Shown: positions 54,909 to 64,000, counted from the stretch's first letter. The stretch is DNA of 64,000 nt from Labilibaculum manganireducens (GCF_002843385.1 NZ_MVDE01000012.1:62001-126000); one strand, 5' to 3'. The notes: generated by a model from the sequence alone, not told the origin. Numbers and translations are program-made.

Positions 54909-56384
54909 ATGAGTAAAAAAGGATTTATAGGATTGTTATTGCTGTTGATTGCCTTTGGTGCAATGGCGAAAAATAAATCGCCGAAAAGAGAGATGCGTGC
55001 AGTTTGGGTAGCAACAGTCGATAATATTGACTGGCCATCGAAAGCAGGTCTTTCTGTTGAGGAACAAAAGAAAGAAATGACAACTCTTTTGGATCAGCAC
55101 AAAAAAAATGGAATGAATACCATTGTATTTCAGATTCGTCCGGCTGCCGACGCTTTTTACCAATCACCTTACGAACCTTGGTCGCAATGGTTGAATGGTG
55201 AGCAGGGAATTGCGCCTGATCCGTTTTACGATCCGCTTCAGTTTGCTGTTGAAGAGTGTCATAAAAGAGCTATGGAACTTCATGCCTGGATGAATCCGTA
55301 CAGAGCCGTTTTTCTTTATCAGGAAACAGAAACAGATCCTGAACACATAACGAATCAGCATCCTGAATGGTTCTTAACTTACGGAAAGCACAAGTATTTT
55401 AATCCGGGATTGCAGGAAACCAGAGATTATGTGTCCAAAATTGTCGGTGATGTTGTTCGCCGGTATGATGTTGACGCCATCCATTTTGATGATTATTTCT
55501 ATCCATACAAAATAGCCGGAGAACCATTTCCAGATTCCTTAAGCTTCGCTCAAAATGGAGGTGAATTTTATCCGAACCGAATTGATGATTGGCGAAGAGA
55601 TAATGTGAATCGTGTGATTAAGCAAATTAATGATACCATCAAATCGATTAAGCCGTGGATGCCTTTTGGGATTTCTCCTTTTGGAGTCTGGCGCAATAAG
55701 GATATGGATAAATCCGGATCGAGAACCAAAGCTGGTCAAACCAATTATGATGATTTATATGCTGATGTTTTGTTGTGGTTAAAAAACGATTGGATTGATT
55801 ATGTGACACCTCAAATTTATTGGCACATTGGAAAAAAAGTTGCCGATTATAGAAAAATTGCGAAATGGTGGCGAAACAATTCTTATGGTAAGCCTTGCTA
55901 TATTGGGCAAGGTGCTTATCGTCTGGACTCTGCTTCAAAAACGAAAGCGTGGCAGACTTCTGATCAAATTATCCGGCAAATAAAACTGAATCGTCGTTTG
56001 AAAGGATTAAAAGGCAGCATGTTTTTTTGTTCGAAGAATTTCACCGAAAACCGATTAGGAATTAATGAAGCCTTACAAACAGAGGTATATCAGAGTCCTG
56101 CACTTAATTTGGAAAACAGCAATTATCAAGCGACCAAATTGGACGCGCCAAAATTGCAAATAAAGGAAAGTGTGCTGACTTGGAATGCTGTTGAAGGAGC
56201 CATTTACTATGTCGTATATCAGTCATCTGGAAAATCAATTAAAAACAATAAAGTATTTTGTATTACAACTTTATTGGAATTTAAAATACCAAAACAAGGA
56301 GAAAGGATGTTTTACTCGCTTAAATCAGTGAATAGAGGCCATTTTGAAAGTGTTGCCAGTAATTGGGTAAAGGCAGGTAAATAA
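54909..56384 (+). CDS. GHL10/YngK-type glycoside hydrolase (DUF187)
   Basis: The 491-residue protein has a signal peptide (first 20 residues) and a TIM-barrel domain of the GHL10 family: EMRAVWVATVDNIDWPSKAG, MNTIVFQIRPAADAFY, ELHAWMNPYRA, VDAIHFDDYFYPY (probable catalytic acids) and DWIDYVTPQIYWHIG. A beta-sandwich tail resembling fibronectin type III follows (about 410-490). Bacterial relatives include YngK. The glycan substrate is not known for certain; here a link to peptidoglycan is inferred from the operon. Confidence 0.88.
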   Translation: MSKKGFIGLLLLLIAFGAMAKNKSPKREMRAVWVATVDNIDWPSKAGLSVEEQKKEMTTLLDQHKKNGMNTIVFQIRPAADAFYQSPYEPWSQWLNGEQGIAPDPFYDPLQFAVEECHKRAMELHAWMNPYRAVFLYQETETDPEHITNQHPEWFLTYGKHKYFNPGLQETRDYVSKIVGDVVRRYDVDAIHFDDYFYPYKIAGEPFPDSLSFAQNGGEFYPNRIDDWRRDNVNRVIKQINDTIKSIKPWMPFGISPFGVWRNKDMDKSGSRTKAGQTNYDDLYADVLLWLKNDWIDYVTPQIYWHIGKKVADYRKIAKWWRNNSYGKPCYIGQGAYRLDSASKTKAWQTSDQIIRQIKLNRRLKGLKGSMFFCSKNFTENRLGINEALQTEVYQSPALNLENSNYQATKLDAPKLQIKESVLTWNAVEGAIYYVVYQSSGKSIKNNKVFCITTLLEFKIPKQGERMFYSLKSVNRGHFESVASNWVKAGK

Positions 56385-56523
56385 ATAGATGTCTATTTGT
56401 TAAATTTAAATATGTTCACTCGCATGATAAGTGTGTGTTTTTAAACATGTTGAACCGTTATTGGAAATCAACGGATGTGTTTAAATTTGGAATCATGTAA
56501 GATGTAATACCAATTAAATTAAA

Positions 56524-57699
56524 ATGAGAAATAAAGTTTGGTTAGTGATTATTTTTATTGGTTTTGCTTGTAGTAATGATTCAAAATTGTTGCAGCAGGC
56601 AAACCAAATTTCTCATGCTGTAAAGTTGCAGATTGCACCGGATAGTAGAGAAGCAATTTTTAATCCTGCTTTTTCTATCAATAAGGACAATGGAATAGTT
56701 GTTAGTGGAGAAACATCTCTGCCGGAGGCAAAGTTAGCTTTGTTCTCAGCTCTGGAAGCCTTGGAAGTTCATTTGGTAGATAGCTTGATTGTACTTCCTG
56801 AGAAAAAATTAGGGGATAAAACTTGGGGAGTAATCAACTTAAGTGTTGTGAACTTAAGAGCTTACCCAAAGCATTCGGCAGAGCTTGTTTCGCAATCAAT
56901 AATGGGCACGCCGGTCAGGCTTTTAAAAGAAGAGAATGGCTGGTATCAACTACAGACTCCGGACAAATATATTGCCTGGGTTGACGGCGCTGCAATTGCT
57001 CAAAAAACAGAGTCTGAAATGAAGGCTTGGAGGAATTCAAACAGAGTAATCTTTCTTCCTGATTTCGAAGTCGTAAAAGATCCGGAACAAAATGAGGTGG
57101 TGACCGATTTGGTTGCAGGGGCAATTCTCGAAGTTGAGAAAGAGCATCAGAACAGTTATGATTTGACTTTGCCTGATGGAAGAAGAATACAAGTTGAAAA
57201 ATCGAATTGCGAGTTGCTTTCTGATTGGAAAACATGGGAGTTGAAAGATGTATCTATTTTAACCAAAACAGCAAAAGAATTTCTTGGTCGTCCTTATTTG
57301 TGGGGCGGAACTTCAGTAAAGGGGGTAGATTGCAGTGGGTTTGTCAAATCAGTTTATTTTATAAATGGGATTATTTTAGCGCGTGATGCATCATTGCAGT
57401 TTCTTCACGGAGATACCATTTCTCCCGCGCAAGGTTTTTTAAAGTTGGCAGAGGGAGATTTGGTTTTTTTTGGAAGAGCTAAGACTGATGAGAAACCAAT
57501 GAAAGTTACTCATGTGGGAATGTATATGAGTCATGGAGAATATATTCATTCTTCAGGCCGGGTTAGGATTAATAGTTTTGAGCCTGAAGCCGAAAATTAT
57601 AATGATTACAGGTCGATTACCTGGTTGGGTGGACGACGGGTTTTAAATAGAATTGGAGAGTCTGGAATTTGCAGGGTTTCCGAGCATCCATGGTATTAA
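56524..57699 (+). CDS. NlpC/P60 endopeptidase with SH3 domains, lipoprotein
   Basis: This is a C40 peptidase that likely cuts the gamma-D-Glu-diamino acid bond in wall peptides, as YkfC does. The 391-residue protein has a short signal ending FACS, two SH3-like domains (about 95-165, NLRAYPKHSAELVSQSIMGTPVRLL, and 175-240) and the catalytic domain with YLWGGTSVKGVDCSGFVKSVYF (Cys270), VTHVGMYM (His330) and YIHSSGRV (His342). The order SH3-SH3-NlpC matches YkfC. YkfC-type enzymes need a free N-terminal L-Ala, and their L-Ala-gamma-D-Glu product is the substrate of the epimerase encoded next. Confidence 0.92.
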   Translation: MRNKVWLVIIFIGFACSNDSKLLQQANQISHAVKLQIAPDSREAIFNPAFSINKDNGIVVSGETSLPEAKLALFSALEALEVHLVDSLIVLPEKKLGDKTWGVINLSVVNLRAYPKHSAELVSQSIMGTPVRLLKEENGWYQLQTPDKYIAWVDGAAIAQKTESEMKAWRNSNRVIFLPDFEVVKDPEQNEVVTDLVAGAILEVEKEHQNSYDLTLPDGRRIQVEKSNCELLSDWKTWELKDVSILTKTAKEFLGRPYLWGGTSVKGVDCSGFVKSVYFINGIILARDASLQFLHGDTISPAQGFLKLAEGDLVFFGRAKTDEKPMKVTHVGMYMSHGEYIHSSGRVRINSFEPEAENYNDYRSITWLGGRRVLNRIGESGICRVSEHPWY

Positions 57700-57712
57700 G
57701 AGAGTAAAGGAA

Positions 57713-58852
57713 ATGGCAATAGACAGAAGAAAATTTTTAGGAAATACTGGTTTGTTGGCTGGAGCTGCATTTTTGCTTCCGGCAATGAATTCTTGCGGAG
57801 GAACAGGAACAGGTAAATCAAAACATTCAGGAACCGGATTGAAACTTAGTTTCGAACCTTATGAGTTGCAGCTGAAACATGTATTTACCATTGCATCTTT
57901 TTCCAGAACAACCACCCCGGTAATGCTTACCAAAATTGAGTGGGATGGAGTTGTTGGTTATGGCGAAGCTTCCATGCCTCCTTATTTGGGAGAATCCCAC
58001 GAAACAGCCGCCAAATTTTTAAGCAGTTTAAATTTGAGACAATTCTCTGATCCGTTTCGGTTGAATGAAATATTAAGCTATGTAGATGCTGTTGCTGAAG
58101 GAAATTGTGCAGCAAAGGCGTCAATTGATATCGCTTTGCATGATCTGATTGGAAAATTATTGGAAAAACCATGGTTTAAAATCTGGGGGTACAATCAGGA
58201 AAATACTCCGCTGACCACATTTACCATTGGGATGGATAAACCTGATGTGGTAATTGAAAAAGTGAAAGAAGCTTCTCCTTATAAAATGCTAAAAGTGAAA
58301 ATTGGGAGGGGTACCGATGAGGAGATGATTAATACAATTCGAAAAATTACAGATGTGCCTTTGTGTGTTGATGTGAATCAGGGATGGAAAGACAAACAAG
58401 AGGCTTTAGATAAAATTCATTGGTTAAAAGAACAAGGAGTTGTTTTTGTTGAGCAGCCAATGGACAAGCACAATTTTGATGATATGGCTTGGCTGACTCA
58501 GCATAGTCCCTTGCCTACAATTGCAGATGAAGCCATTCAGCGATTGGATGATGTGGCAAAATTACATGGAGTTTATTCCGGAATCAATATCAAATTGATG
58601 AAGTGTACCGGAATGCGCGAAGCTCATAAAATGATGAATGTGGCCCGTTCATTGGAAATGAAAGTGATGATTGGATGCATGACGGAAACGTCTTGTGGTG
58701 TTAGTGCGGCAGCCCAACTGTCGCCTATGGTTGATTGGGCCGATTTGGATGGAAACTTATTAATATCAAATGATCCTTTTAAAGGAATTGAGATTGTCGG
58801 CGGGAAAGTAATTTTACCGAACCGTGCGGGAATTGGAGTCATAAAAATATAA
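57713..58852 (+). CDS. L-Ala-D/L-Glu (dipeptide) epimerase with Tat lipoprotein signal
   Basis: An enolase-superfamily enzyme that converts L-Ala-D-Glu from peptidoglycan to L-Ala-L-Glu so that ordinary peptidases can use it. Catalytic groups are present: KVKIG (Lys of the KxK pair), CVDVNQGW, FVEQPM and IADEAI (Asp/Glu metal ligands), and INIKLMKCTG (second Lys). The start ATG 57713 gives DRRKFLGNTGLLAGAAFLLPAMNSCGG, a twin-arginine signal followed by a Cys that may be lipidated. An earlier in-frame start at 57653 overlaps the peptidase gene and would bury the signal. Known members (E. coli YcjG, Bacillus YkfB) are cytosolic, so export is unusual. It follows NlpC/P60 by 13 bases. Confidence 0.9.
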   Translation: MAIDRRKFLGNTGLLAGAAFLLPAMNSCGGTGTGKSKHSGTGLKLSFEPYELQLKHVFTIASFSRTTTPVMLTKIEWDGVVGYGEASMPPYLGESHETAAKFLSSLNLRQFSDPFRLNEILSYVDAVAEGNCAAKASIDIALHDLIGKLLEKPWFKIWGYNQENTPLTTFTIGMDKPDVVIEKVKEASPYKMLKVKIGRGTDEEMINTIRKITDVPLCVDVNQGWKDKQEALDKIHWLKEQGVVFVEQPMDKHNFDDMAWLTQHSPLPTIADEAIQRLDDVAKLHGVYSGINIKLMKCTGMREAHKMMNVARSLEMKVMIGCMTETSCGVSAAAQLSPMVDWADLDGNLLISNDPFKGIEIVGGKVILPNRAGIGVIKI

Positions 58853-58892
58853 GTAATTTTTAATTATTTCTTGCTAATCTAAATTAAACACT

Positions 58893-61800
58893 ATGAGAAA
58901 AATTGCATGCTTTACGTTAATCATGCTTCTTGGCTGGCAGGTATCCTGGGCACAGGATTTGCTGGTTAAAGGTGTGGTTATCGGTGCAGAAGACGGGTTA
59001 ACTATCCCGGGCGTTTCGGTTGTAGTAAAAGGTACAACCAATGGAACAACTACCGATTTTGATGGAAAATATGAAATCAAAGTGGAAACGAATGCCATTT
59101 TGGTATTCACTTACATTGGAATGAAATCATTTGAGACCGCAGTTGGTACTCAAGCAGAATTAAATGTGGTGCTTCAAGCCGATAATTTCGCAATGGACGA
59201 AGTTGTGGTTGTTGGCTATGGCGTTCAAAAGAAAAGTGATATTACGGGTGCGGTTGCTTCAGTTGATTTTGAGGACTTGGAATCACAACCGATTAATACT
59301 GTTAGTGACGCATTGAAAGGTAGAATCGCTGGGGTTTCAGTAGTTTCGAACAGCGGGGCTCCAGGAGGATCAATTTCTATTCGTGTTCGAGGCATTGGAA
59401 CTGTTAATAATGCAGATCCATTGTATGTGGTTGATGGAATTCCAACAACTGATATTAATTTCTTGAATCCTAACGATATTGCTTCTATTGAAGTATTAAA
59501 AGATGCTTCTTCATCTGCAATTTATGGTTCTCGTGGGGCGAATGGGGTTGTTTTAGTTTCAACAAAAAGTGGAAAATCAAATACAGCACCAAGAGTTGAC
59601 GTTGATGCATACTATGGAGTAAAAGAGGTGATTAATAATTGGGAAACAACTTCTGGTTCCGAATGGTATTCTATTCAGGAAGAAATGAATAAAACCAGAA
59701 CTTCTCCTCTTGATTTATCTCAGGTTGATAAAAATGTAAATACCGATTGGTTTGATGAAATTACTCGATCAGCAACCGTGCAAGATTATAACGTTAGTGT
59801 TTCTGGTGGTTCCGATAAGCTTACCTATATCTTAGGTGCAGGTTATTATGACGAAGAAGGTACCGTAAAGGGATCTGATTACGAAAGAATTACTACTCGA
59901 TTGAAAACAGATTATCAGGCTAAAGAATACCTGAAAATTGGAACAAATATCAACATTCAAAGCAATAAGAGAAGTTCTATTACTGAAGGTAGCTACCACA
60001 CAGGTGTTATTAATACAGCAATTAAATTGGAGCCTGTTATTCCTGTTTGGATCAATGAAGCTGAAGGAAAATACGATTATTCAAAATTTACGGATTATCC
60101 TAACCCTGTTGCTCAAATTGCTTACGATAATTACAGAACAGAGCAGTTTCGTTTGTTAGGAAATGTTTTTGCAGAATTGGAAATTATTAAAGATTTAAAA
60201 TTAAAAACCAGTTATGGTTTAAACAGAAGTGTGACCGATACCTATGATTTTGATCCAGTGTATTTTGTAAACACAAACCAAAATAACGGAGTGAATAAGG
60301 TGTACAGAGGGTATGATCGTTCTGTTTATCAGACATGGGAGAATACCTTAGCCTACAATAAAACAATTGGCAAACACGATGTTGGAGCTTTGGTTGGTTT
60401 TACTAAAGAGAAAAGTCGTTACGAATGGTTGACAGGAAGTAAAACAAACGTTCCTAATGAAGATGAGGCTCTTTGGTATTTGAATGGAGCTGCCGATGGC
60501 GATCTTACTACAGGATCAGCTGAAGAATATACTTTAATGTCGTATTTGGGACGTATCAATTACTCTTACGATAACAAATATTTGATGACTGTTAACTTCC
60601 GTGCCGATGGATCTTCCAGATTTGCAGATGGAAATCGTTGGGGATATTTTCCTTCGGTTGCCTTGGGATGGAAACTTTCCGAAGAAAATTTCATGCAAGA
60701 TATTGACTGGCTTTCTATCTTAAAACTTCGTGGAGGTTGGGGACAAATTGGTAACCAGAACATTGGAATTTATCCATACCAAACAACCATGAATGGTAGT
60801 GCACAGTATCGTTATATCTTTGGCAATGATGAAGCTATAAACCAAGGATATGTTGTGACTTCAATGAAGGATCGTGATATCAAGTGGGAAACAGTGGAGT
60901 CTCTAAATATTGGTTTTGATGCTGCACTATTTGATGCTCGTTTGGAAGTTTCTTTTGACTGGTTCAATAAAGATACGAAAGACATGTTGCTTTCAGTTCC
61001 AATTCCTTACTATTATGGATATGAATCTGGTCCAGTTGTAAATGTTGGAGAAGCAAACAATAAAGGAATTGAGGTTTCTTTAGGTTGGAGAGATCAGATT
61101 GGTAAAGATTTTAGCTATAACATTGGGTTGAATGTTTCTACCTATAAAAATGAAATGAAAAGTCTTGGTTCAGGACAACCAATTATTGGTGGAGCCTATT
61201 ATTTAGGTAATGCAACCAAAACTGAAGAAGGAGAATCCATTGGTTATTTCTACGGTTACAAAACAGATGGCGTATTTCAAACTCAAGCTGAAATTGATGC
61301 ACATGCAACACAGGGAAATAATTCTTTGTTGCAACCAGGTGATATGAAGTTCGTTGATGTAACCGGTGATGGTGTAGTGGATGGTGATGACAGAACCAAA
61401 ATTGGAAGTCCGGATCCTGATTATACTTATGGTATTAATTTGGGCGCACAATATAAAAATTGGGAAATTAGTGCTTTCATTCAAGGATCTAAAGGAAATG
61501 AGATTTTCAATGCGATGAAAACTCACCTTTATAAATTTGATGAGACAAATAAGCATAAGGACATGTTGAATTCATGGACTCCAACCAATACCAATACCAA
61601 TATGCCCCGACTTACTGGTTATGACAGAAATGATACAAACCGTACTTCTGATCGATTTGTGGAGGATGGGTCGTATATGCGTTTGAAAAATCTGATGGTT
61701 GCATATAACTTTCCTAAACGTTGGTTGAATCGTGCTAAATTGAGTTCAGCAAAATTATATTTCTCCGGACAAAATTTATGGACTATAACTGATTATACTG

Positions 61801-61916
61801 GTGCAGATCCTGAAATCGGACAGATTTCTTCTACCAACTATTTAAGCCGTGGGGTAGATATAGGAACTTATCCGCAGGCTAAAACTTATGTTGTAGGTGT
61901 TAAACTAGGCTTCTAA
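58893..61916 (+). CDS. susC: SusC/RagA-type TonB-linked outer-membrane transporter
   Basis: The 1007-residue protein has a signal peptide (to about SWAQ), a carboxypeptidase-D regulatory-like domain (GVSVVVKGTTNGTTTDFDGKYEI), the SusC marker MDEVVVVGYGVQKKSDITGAV, a TonB plug (VDGIPTTDINFLNPNDIASIEVLKDASSSAIYGSRGANGVVLV) and a long beta barrel ending in YVVGVKLGF. With its SusD partner it forms a bivalve-like uptake complex. From its operon partners the cargo is probably a glycan or peptide fragment of peptidoglycan; this is inference. It follows the epimerase by 40 bases. Confidence 0.95.
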   Translation: MRKIACFTLIMLLGWQVSWAQDLLVKGVVIGAEDGLTIPGVSVVVKGTTNGTTTDFDGKYEIKVETNAILVFTYIGMKSFETAVGTQAELNVVLQADNFAMDEVVVVGYGVQKKSDITGAVASVDFEDLESQPINTVSDALKGRIAGVSVVSNSGAPGGSISIRVRGIGTVNNADPLYVVDGIPTTDINFLNPNDIASIEVLKDASSSAIYGSRGANGVVLVSTKSGKSNTAPRVDVDAYYGVKEVINNWETTSGSEWYSIQEEMNKTRTSPLDLSQVDKNVNTDWFDEITRSATVQDYNVSVSGGSDKLTYILGAGYYDEEGTVKGSDYERITTRLKTDYQAKEYLKIGTNINIQSNKRSSITEGSYHTGVINTAIKLEPVIPVWINEAEGKYDYSKFTDYPNPVAQIAYDNYRTEQFRLLGNVFAELEIIKDLKLKTSYGLNRSVTDTYDFDPVYFVNTNQNNGVNKVYRGYDRSVYQTWENTLAYNKTIGKHDVGALVGFTKEKSRYEWLTGSKTNVPNEDEALWYLNGAADGDLTTGSAEEYTLMSYLGRINYSYDNKYLMTVNFRADGSSRFADGNRWGYFPSVALGWKLSEENFMQDIDWLSILKLRGGWGQIGNQNIGIYPYQTTMNGSAQYRYIFGNDEAINQGYVVTSMKDRDIKWETVESLNIGFDAALFDARLEVSFDWFNKDTKDMLLSVPIPYYYGYESGPVVNVGEANNKGIEVSLGWRDQIGKDFSYNIGLNVSTYKNEMKSLGSGQPIIGGAYYLGNATKTEEGESIGYFYGYKTDGVFQTQAEIDAHATQGNNSLLQPGDMKFVDVTGDGVVDGDDRTKIGSPDPDYTYGINLGAQYKNWEISAFIQGSKGNEIFNAMKTHLYKFDETNKHKDMLNSWTPTNTNTNMPRLTGYDRNDTNRTSDRFVEDGSYMRLKNLMVAYNFPKRWLNRAKLSSAKLYFSGQNLWTITDYTGADPEIGQISSTNYLSRGVDIGTYPQAKTYVVGVKLGF

Positions 61917-61926
61917 GCTACTAAAC

Positions 61927-63477
61927 ATGAAAAGAATGAAATTATATAATAAATCAATTAGCAAGTTGCTTCTGGTTTTGGCTGCAAGTGTAGTCTTGAC
62001 CAATTGCAGCGATGATTACCTTGATCAGGTAAAGTTGGGGCAGGAAACTTCAGATGTTTACTTTAATAGTCAGGAAAAAGCTGTAGCTTCAGTGACGGCT
62101 GCTTATTCAGACCTGAAAGATTATCGCTTTGGCTGGTTTCTTTGGGCCTTTGGTGAAACAATGAGTGACAATGCTATTTATAGTGGTAGTGATGGCGATA
62201 ATGCAGGATTTGAACCGTTAAAGACTTTTAATGGTACTGCTGATATGTTTCAGGTTCGTTACAAATGGGATTTGTGCTATCGCGGAATCAATAAGTCAAG
62301 TCAGGCAATCGAAGGAATTGAAGGAATGCCCGATGAACTGTTTGAATCGACAATATTCAAAAACCGTTTAATTGCAGAAGCGAAAGTGTTGAGAGCTTTT
62401 TATCATTTTGAATTGGTGCGTGCATTTAATCGAATTCCAATCTTAGATCATTTGATCAAAGGCGCTGGCGAGAAAATTGGACAATCTGATGCTGCTGATG
62501 TTTATGCATTTATTATTACTGAAGTGGAAGCTGTAGAACCAAATTTACCTGTTAAAAGTGCTTACAGTTCTAGTGATTTAGGTCGGGTTACCAAAGGCTT
62601 TGCACAAGGATTTTTGGCTAAGGTAAATCTTTATGCTGAAAATTTTGCTGATGCAAAAGTCTGGGCCAAAAAAGTAATAGATTCTAAAGAATATCAGTTA
62701 GATCCAGATTTTGCTCATGTTTTTTCTTTTGATGGCGAAAATGGAATTGAATCTTTGTTTGAAATCAATTTTATTGAATCGCTAACAGAATCTGGAGCTA
62801 CAACGAATAATGGTAACTTTCAAACCTTATTCCAGATTCCAAGAAATATAACTTACGGTTACGGGATTAACCAACCTACTCAAGATTTGGCTGACGCATT
62901 TGATGCTGCGGGAGATGTTATTCGTAAAGCTGCAACTTTGCTGACAACTGATGAGGTTTATGCAAATGAAATTCCTCAAGGCGTTTGGGATTGGTACAAC
63001 GCTCAGACTGATTTACAGGTTGCTAATGATTCGTTAGATCAGTGGAAAGCTAAATTGACCTTCAATAGAACTGGCTACTATCAGCAGAAAATTTATGTAG
63101 GACCAGATGACCGATCAACTGAGATTCGTAACAATCCAAACAATACTCGGATTATGAGATATGCCGAAGTGCTTTTGACTTATGCTGAGGCTTGCTACAA
63201 AACTACCGATGAGGGGAATGCTAGAATCGCTTTAAATGAAGTGCGTGATCGCGCAGGTTTAAATGATGTTACTGCATCTGGAACGGCTTTGCTTGATGCA
63301 ATTTATGCCGAACGTCGTCTTGAATTAGCAGGAGAGAATGACCGTTACCATGAATTACTTCGCACGAATAGGGCTAACATTTTGCCATATTATTCAGAAG
63401 CACATAAATATTGGCCCGTACCACAGGCTGAAATTGATAGAACCACAGGTGAAATTGAACAAAATCCTGGATACTAA
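61927..63477 (+). CDS. susD: SusD/RagB-type surface lipoprotein
   Basis: The 516-residue lid protein has a lipoprotein signal with lipobox LTNCSDDYLDQ (Cys near 27). SusD hallmarks are SVTAAYSDL, ...AEAKVLRAFYHFELVRAFNRIPILDH in the TPR-like region, LGRVTKGFAQGFLAKVNLY, RYAEVLLTYAEACYKTTDEGNARIALNEVRDRAG and the final ERRLELAGENDRYHELLRT...WPVPQAEIDRT. It binds the incoming ligand above the SusC barrel. It lies 10 bases after susC, is the last gene of the operon and ends in a terminator. Confidence 0.95.
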   Translation: MKRMKLYNKSISKLLLVLAASVVLTNCSDDYLDQVKLGQETSDVYFNSQEKAVASVTAAYSDLKDYRFGWFLWAFGETMSDNAIYSGSDGDNAGFEPLKTFNGTADMFQVRYKWDLCYRGINKSSQAIEGIEGMPDELFESTIFKNRLIAEAKVLRAFYHFELVRAFNRIPILDHLIKGAGEKIGQSDAADVYAFIITEVEAVEPNLPVKSAYSSSDLGRVTKGFAQGFLAKVNLYAENFADAKVWAKKVIDSKEYQLDPDFAHVFSFDGENGIESLFEINFIESLTESGATTNNGNFQTLFQIPRNITYGYGINQPTQDLADAFDAAGDVIRKAATLLTTDEVYANEIPQGVWDWYNAQTDLQVANDSLDQWKAKLTFNRTGYYQQKIYVGPDDRSTEIRNNPNNTRIMRYAEVLLTYAEACYKTTDEGNARIALNEVRDRAGLNDVTASGTALLDAIYAERRLELAGENDRYHELLRTNRANILPYYSEAHKYWPVPQAEIDRTTGEIEQNPGY

Positions 63478-63489
63478 TTCAGGTACTAT

Positions 63490-63510
63490 GTAGTAGTAGT
63501 AGTAGTAGTG
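63490..63510. repeat. GTA trinucleotide microsatellite
   Basis: Six GTA units followed by GTG, between the susD stop and its terminator. Length could vary by slippage; it is outside coding sequence. Confidence 0.9.
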
Positions 63511-63511
63511 T

Positions 63512-63544
63512 AACAGGGATTCTTCGGGATCCCTGTTTTTTTTT
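63512..63544 (+). terminator. Terminator after susD
   Basis: AACAGGGAT and ATCCCTGTT form a 9-bp stem with a short loop, followed by T residues. Confidence 0.92.
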
Positions 63545-63729
63545 GTATGTAAAAGCTTCATTAATTTTTTACTATCTTCATAAGATGCCATCACAGTTCG
63601 TATTCGAACACCTGCTGTGTTAATTACGGACAGTTAACTCTTTCTCATTTTTTAAAATATTGGTTTAGTTTTTGATTTAAAGAGATATAGTAATTTTGGT
63701 ATTTGATTTGAATAAGAAAAATAGATGAT

Positions 63730-64000
63730 ATGTATCGAAGGGTTAAGTTTTATAAATATGTAATTGTATTATTCCTGGCTGTAATTAATTTATGGTCATT
63801 CAATGTGGAAGCACAAGAAAAGAAGAATGAATTAAGCTCAGGTGCATTTTCATCTTACGATAAGGTTTTTAATGGAAATATTCAGGATCTTAACTTGGCA
63901 GACTACTCTGATGGGCCGCATTTTTTCTGGCTCGACAATAAAACTGTGAAGTTGTGGTATATCAATCATAAAAAAGAAGGAAATACCATTGATATCCGGG
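63730..64000 (+). CDS. Exported protein, N-terminal fragment (3' truncated by window end)
   Basis: The frame from ATG 63730 stays open to the window edge (90 codons). It starts with basic residues (MYRRVKFYKY), a hydrophobic helix and a probable cleavage site at VEAQ. The remainder, with LADYSDGPHFFWLDNKTVKLWYINHKKEG, resembles the N-terminal region of some exported Bacteroidota metallophosphoesterases, but the catalytic part lies outside the window, so I leave the function open. It begins about 185 bases after the susD terminator and is probably a separate transcript. Confidence 0.65.
   Translation, partial: MYRRVKFYKYVIVLFLAVINLWSFNVEAQEKKNELSSGAFSSYDKVFNGNIQDLNLADYSDGPHFFWLDNKTVKLWYINHKKEGNTIDIR

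Overview
The window is AT-rich chromosomal DNA from a member of the Bacteroidota, most likely a marine or gut-type relative of Marinilabiliales/Bacteroidales (genus not determinable by eye). Grounds: a SusC/SusD pair, a SecF tail of the kind found in fused SecDF, many Cys-lipoproteins, DUF1343, DUF3109, DUF4922 and DUF1460 proteins, and promoters of the Bacteroidota form TTTG-N18..20-TAnnTTTG. No phage, transposase, rRNA or CRISPR array was seen.

Layout. 0-9.3 kb is housekeeping: SecDF tail, TatA, a Ca/Na exchanger, a compact run (LolD-like ATPase, TIGR02757, TrmN6), a lipoprotein, saccharopine dehydrogenase and MutS. 9.5-9.7 kb carries tRNA-Gly and tRNA-Leu. 9.8-11.0 kb is a PAS histidine kinase broken by a 13-bp tandem duplication. 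11.2-15.6 kb is a three-gene operon of unassigned function: AAA-type ATPase, MscS-like membrane protein, cation/proton antiporter. 15.8-20.0 kb has a 5'-nucleotidase-like protein with eroded metal ligands and a predicted copper TonB receptor with a small Cys/His partner. 20.3-21.7 kb is YedF-like/SelD. 22-31 kb is mixed housekeeping (histidine phosphatase, O-methyltransferase, M16 and S41 peptidases, three identical tRNA-Phe genes, GpmI, DUF3109, M20 dipeptidase).

31.3-63.5 kb is dominated by an apparent peptidoglycan/muropeptide salvage region. It holds a FadR-type GntR regulator, MurQ and a BadF-type amino-sugar kinase (MurK-like), a NagB-PIG-L fusion, a large amidase_3-like protein, a DUF1460 amidase-like lipoprotein, a SpoIID/LytB protein, an AmpG-like permease, a GDSL hydrolase, a NagX-like acyltransferase, NamZ (DUF1343), a transglutaminase-like lipoprotein, a GHL10 hydrolase, an NlpC/P60 peptidase, a Tat-exported dipeptide epimerase and SusC/SusD. 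A 12-bp word, TAACATGTATGA, occurs in front of the kinase/etherase operon, in front of the nagB fusion and between namZ and the 53.5-63.5 kb operon. A close variant lies just upstream of the GntR gene. This suggests one regulator controlling separated operons.

Repeats are prominent: a 1.9-kb array of about twelve palindromic units at 40.7-42.6 kb with single relatives near 22 kb, a 21-bp-period array at 44.7-44.9 kb, and several isolated inverted repeats. ThrE-type exporter halves lie at 50.5-51.8 kb on the minus strand. The last 271 bases hold the start of another exported protein.
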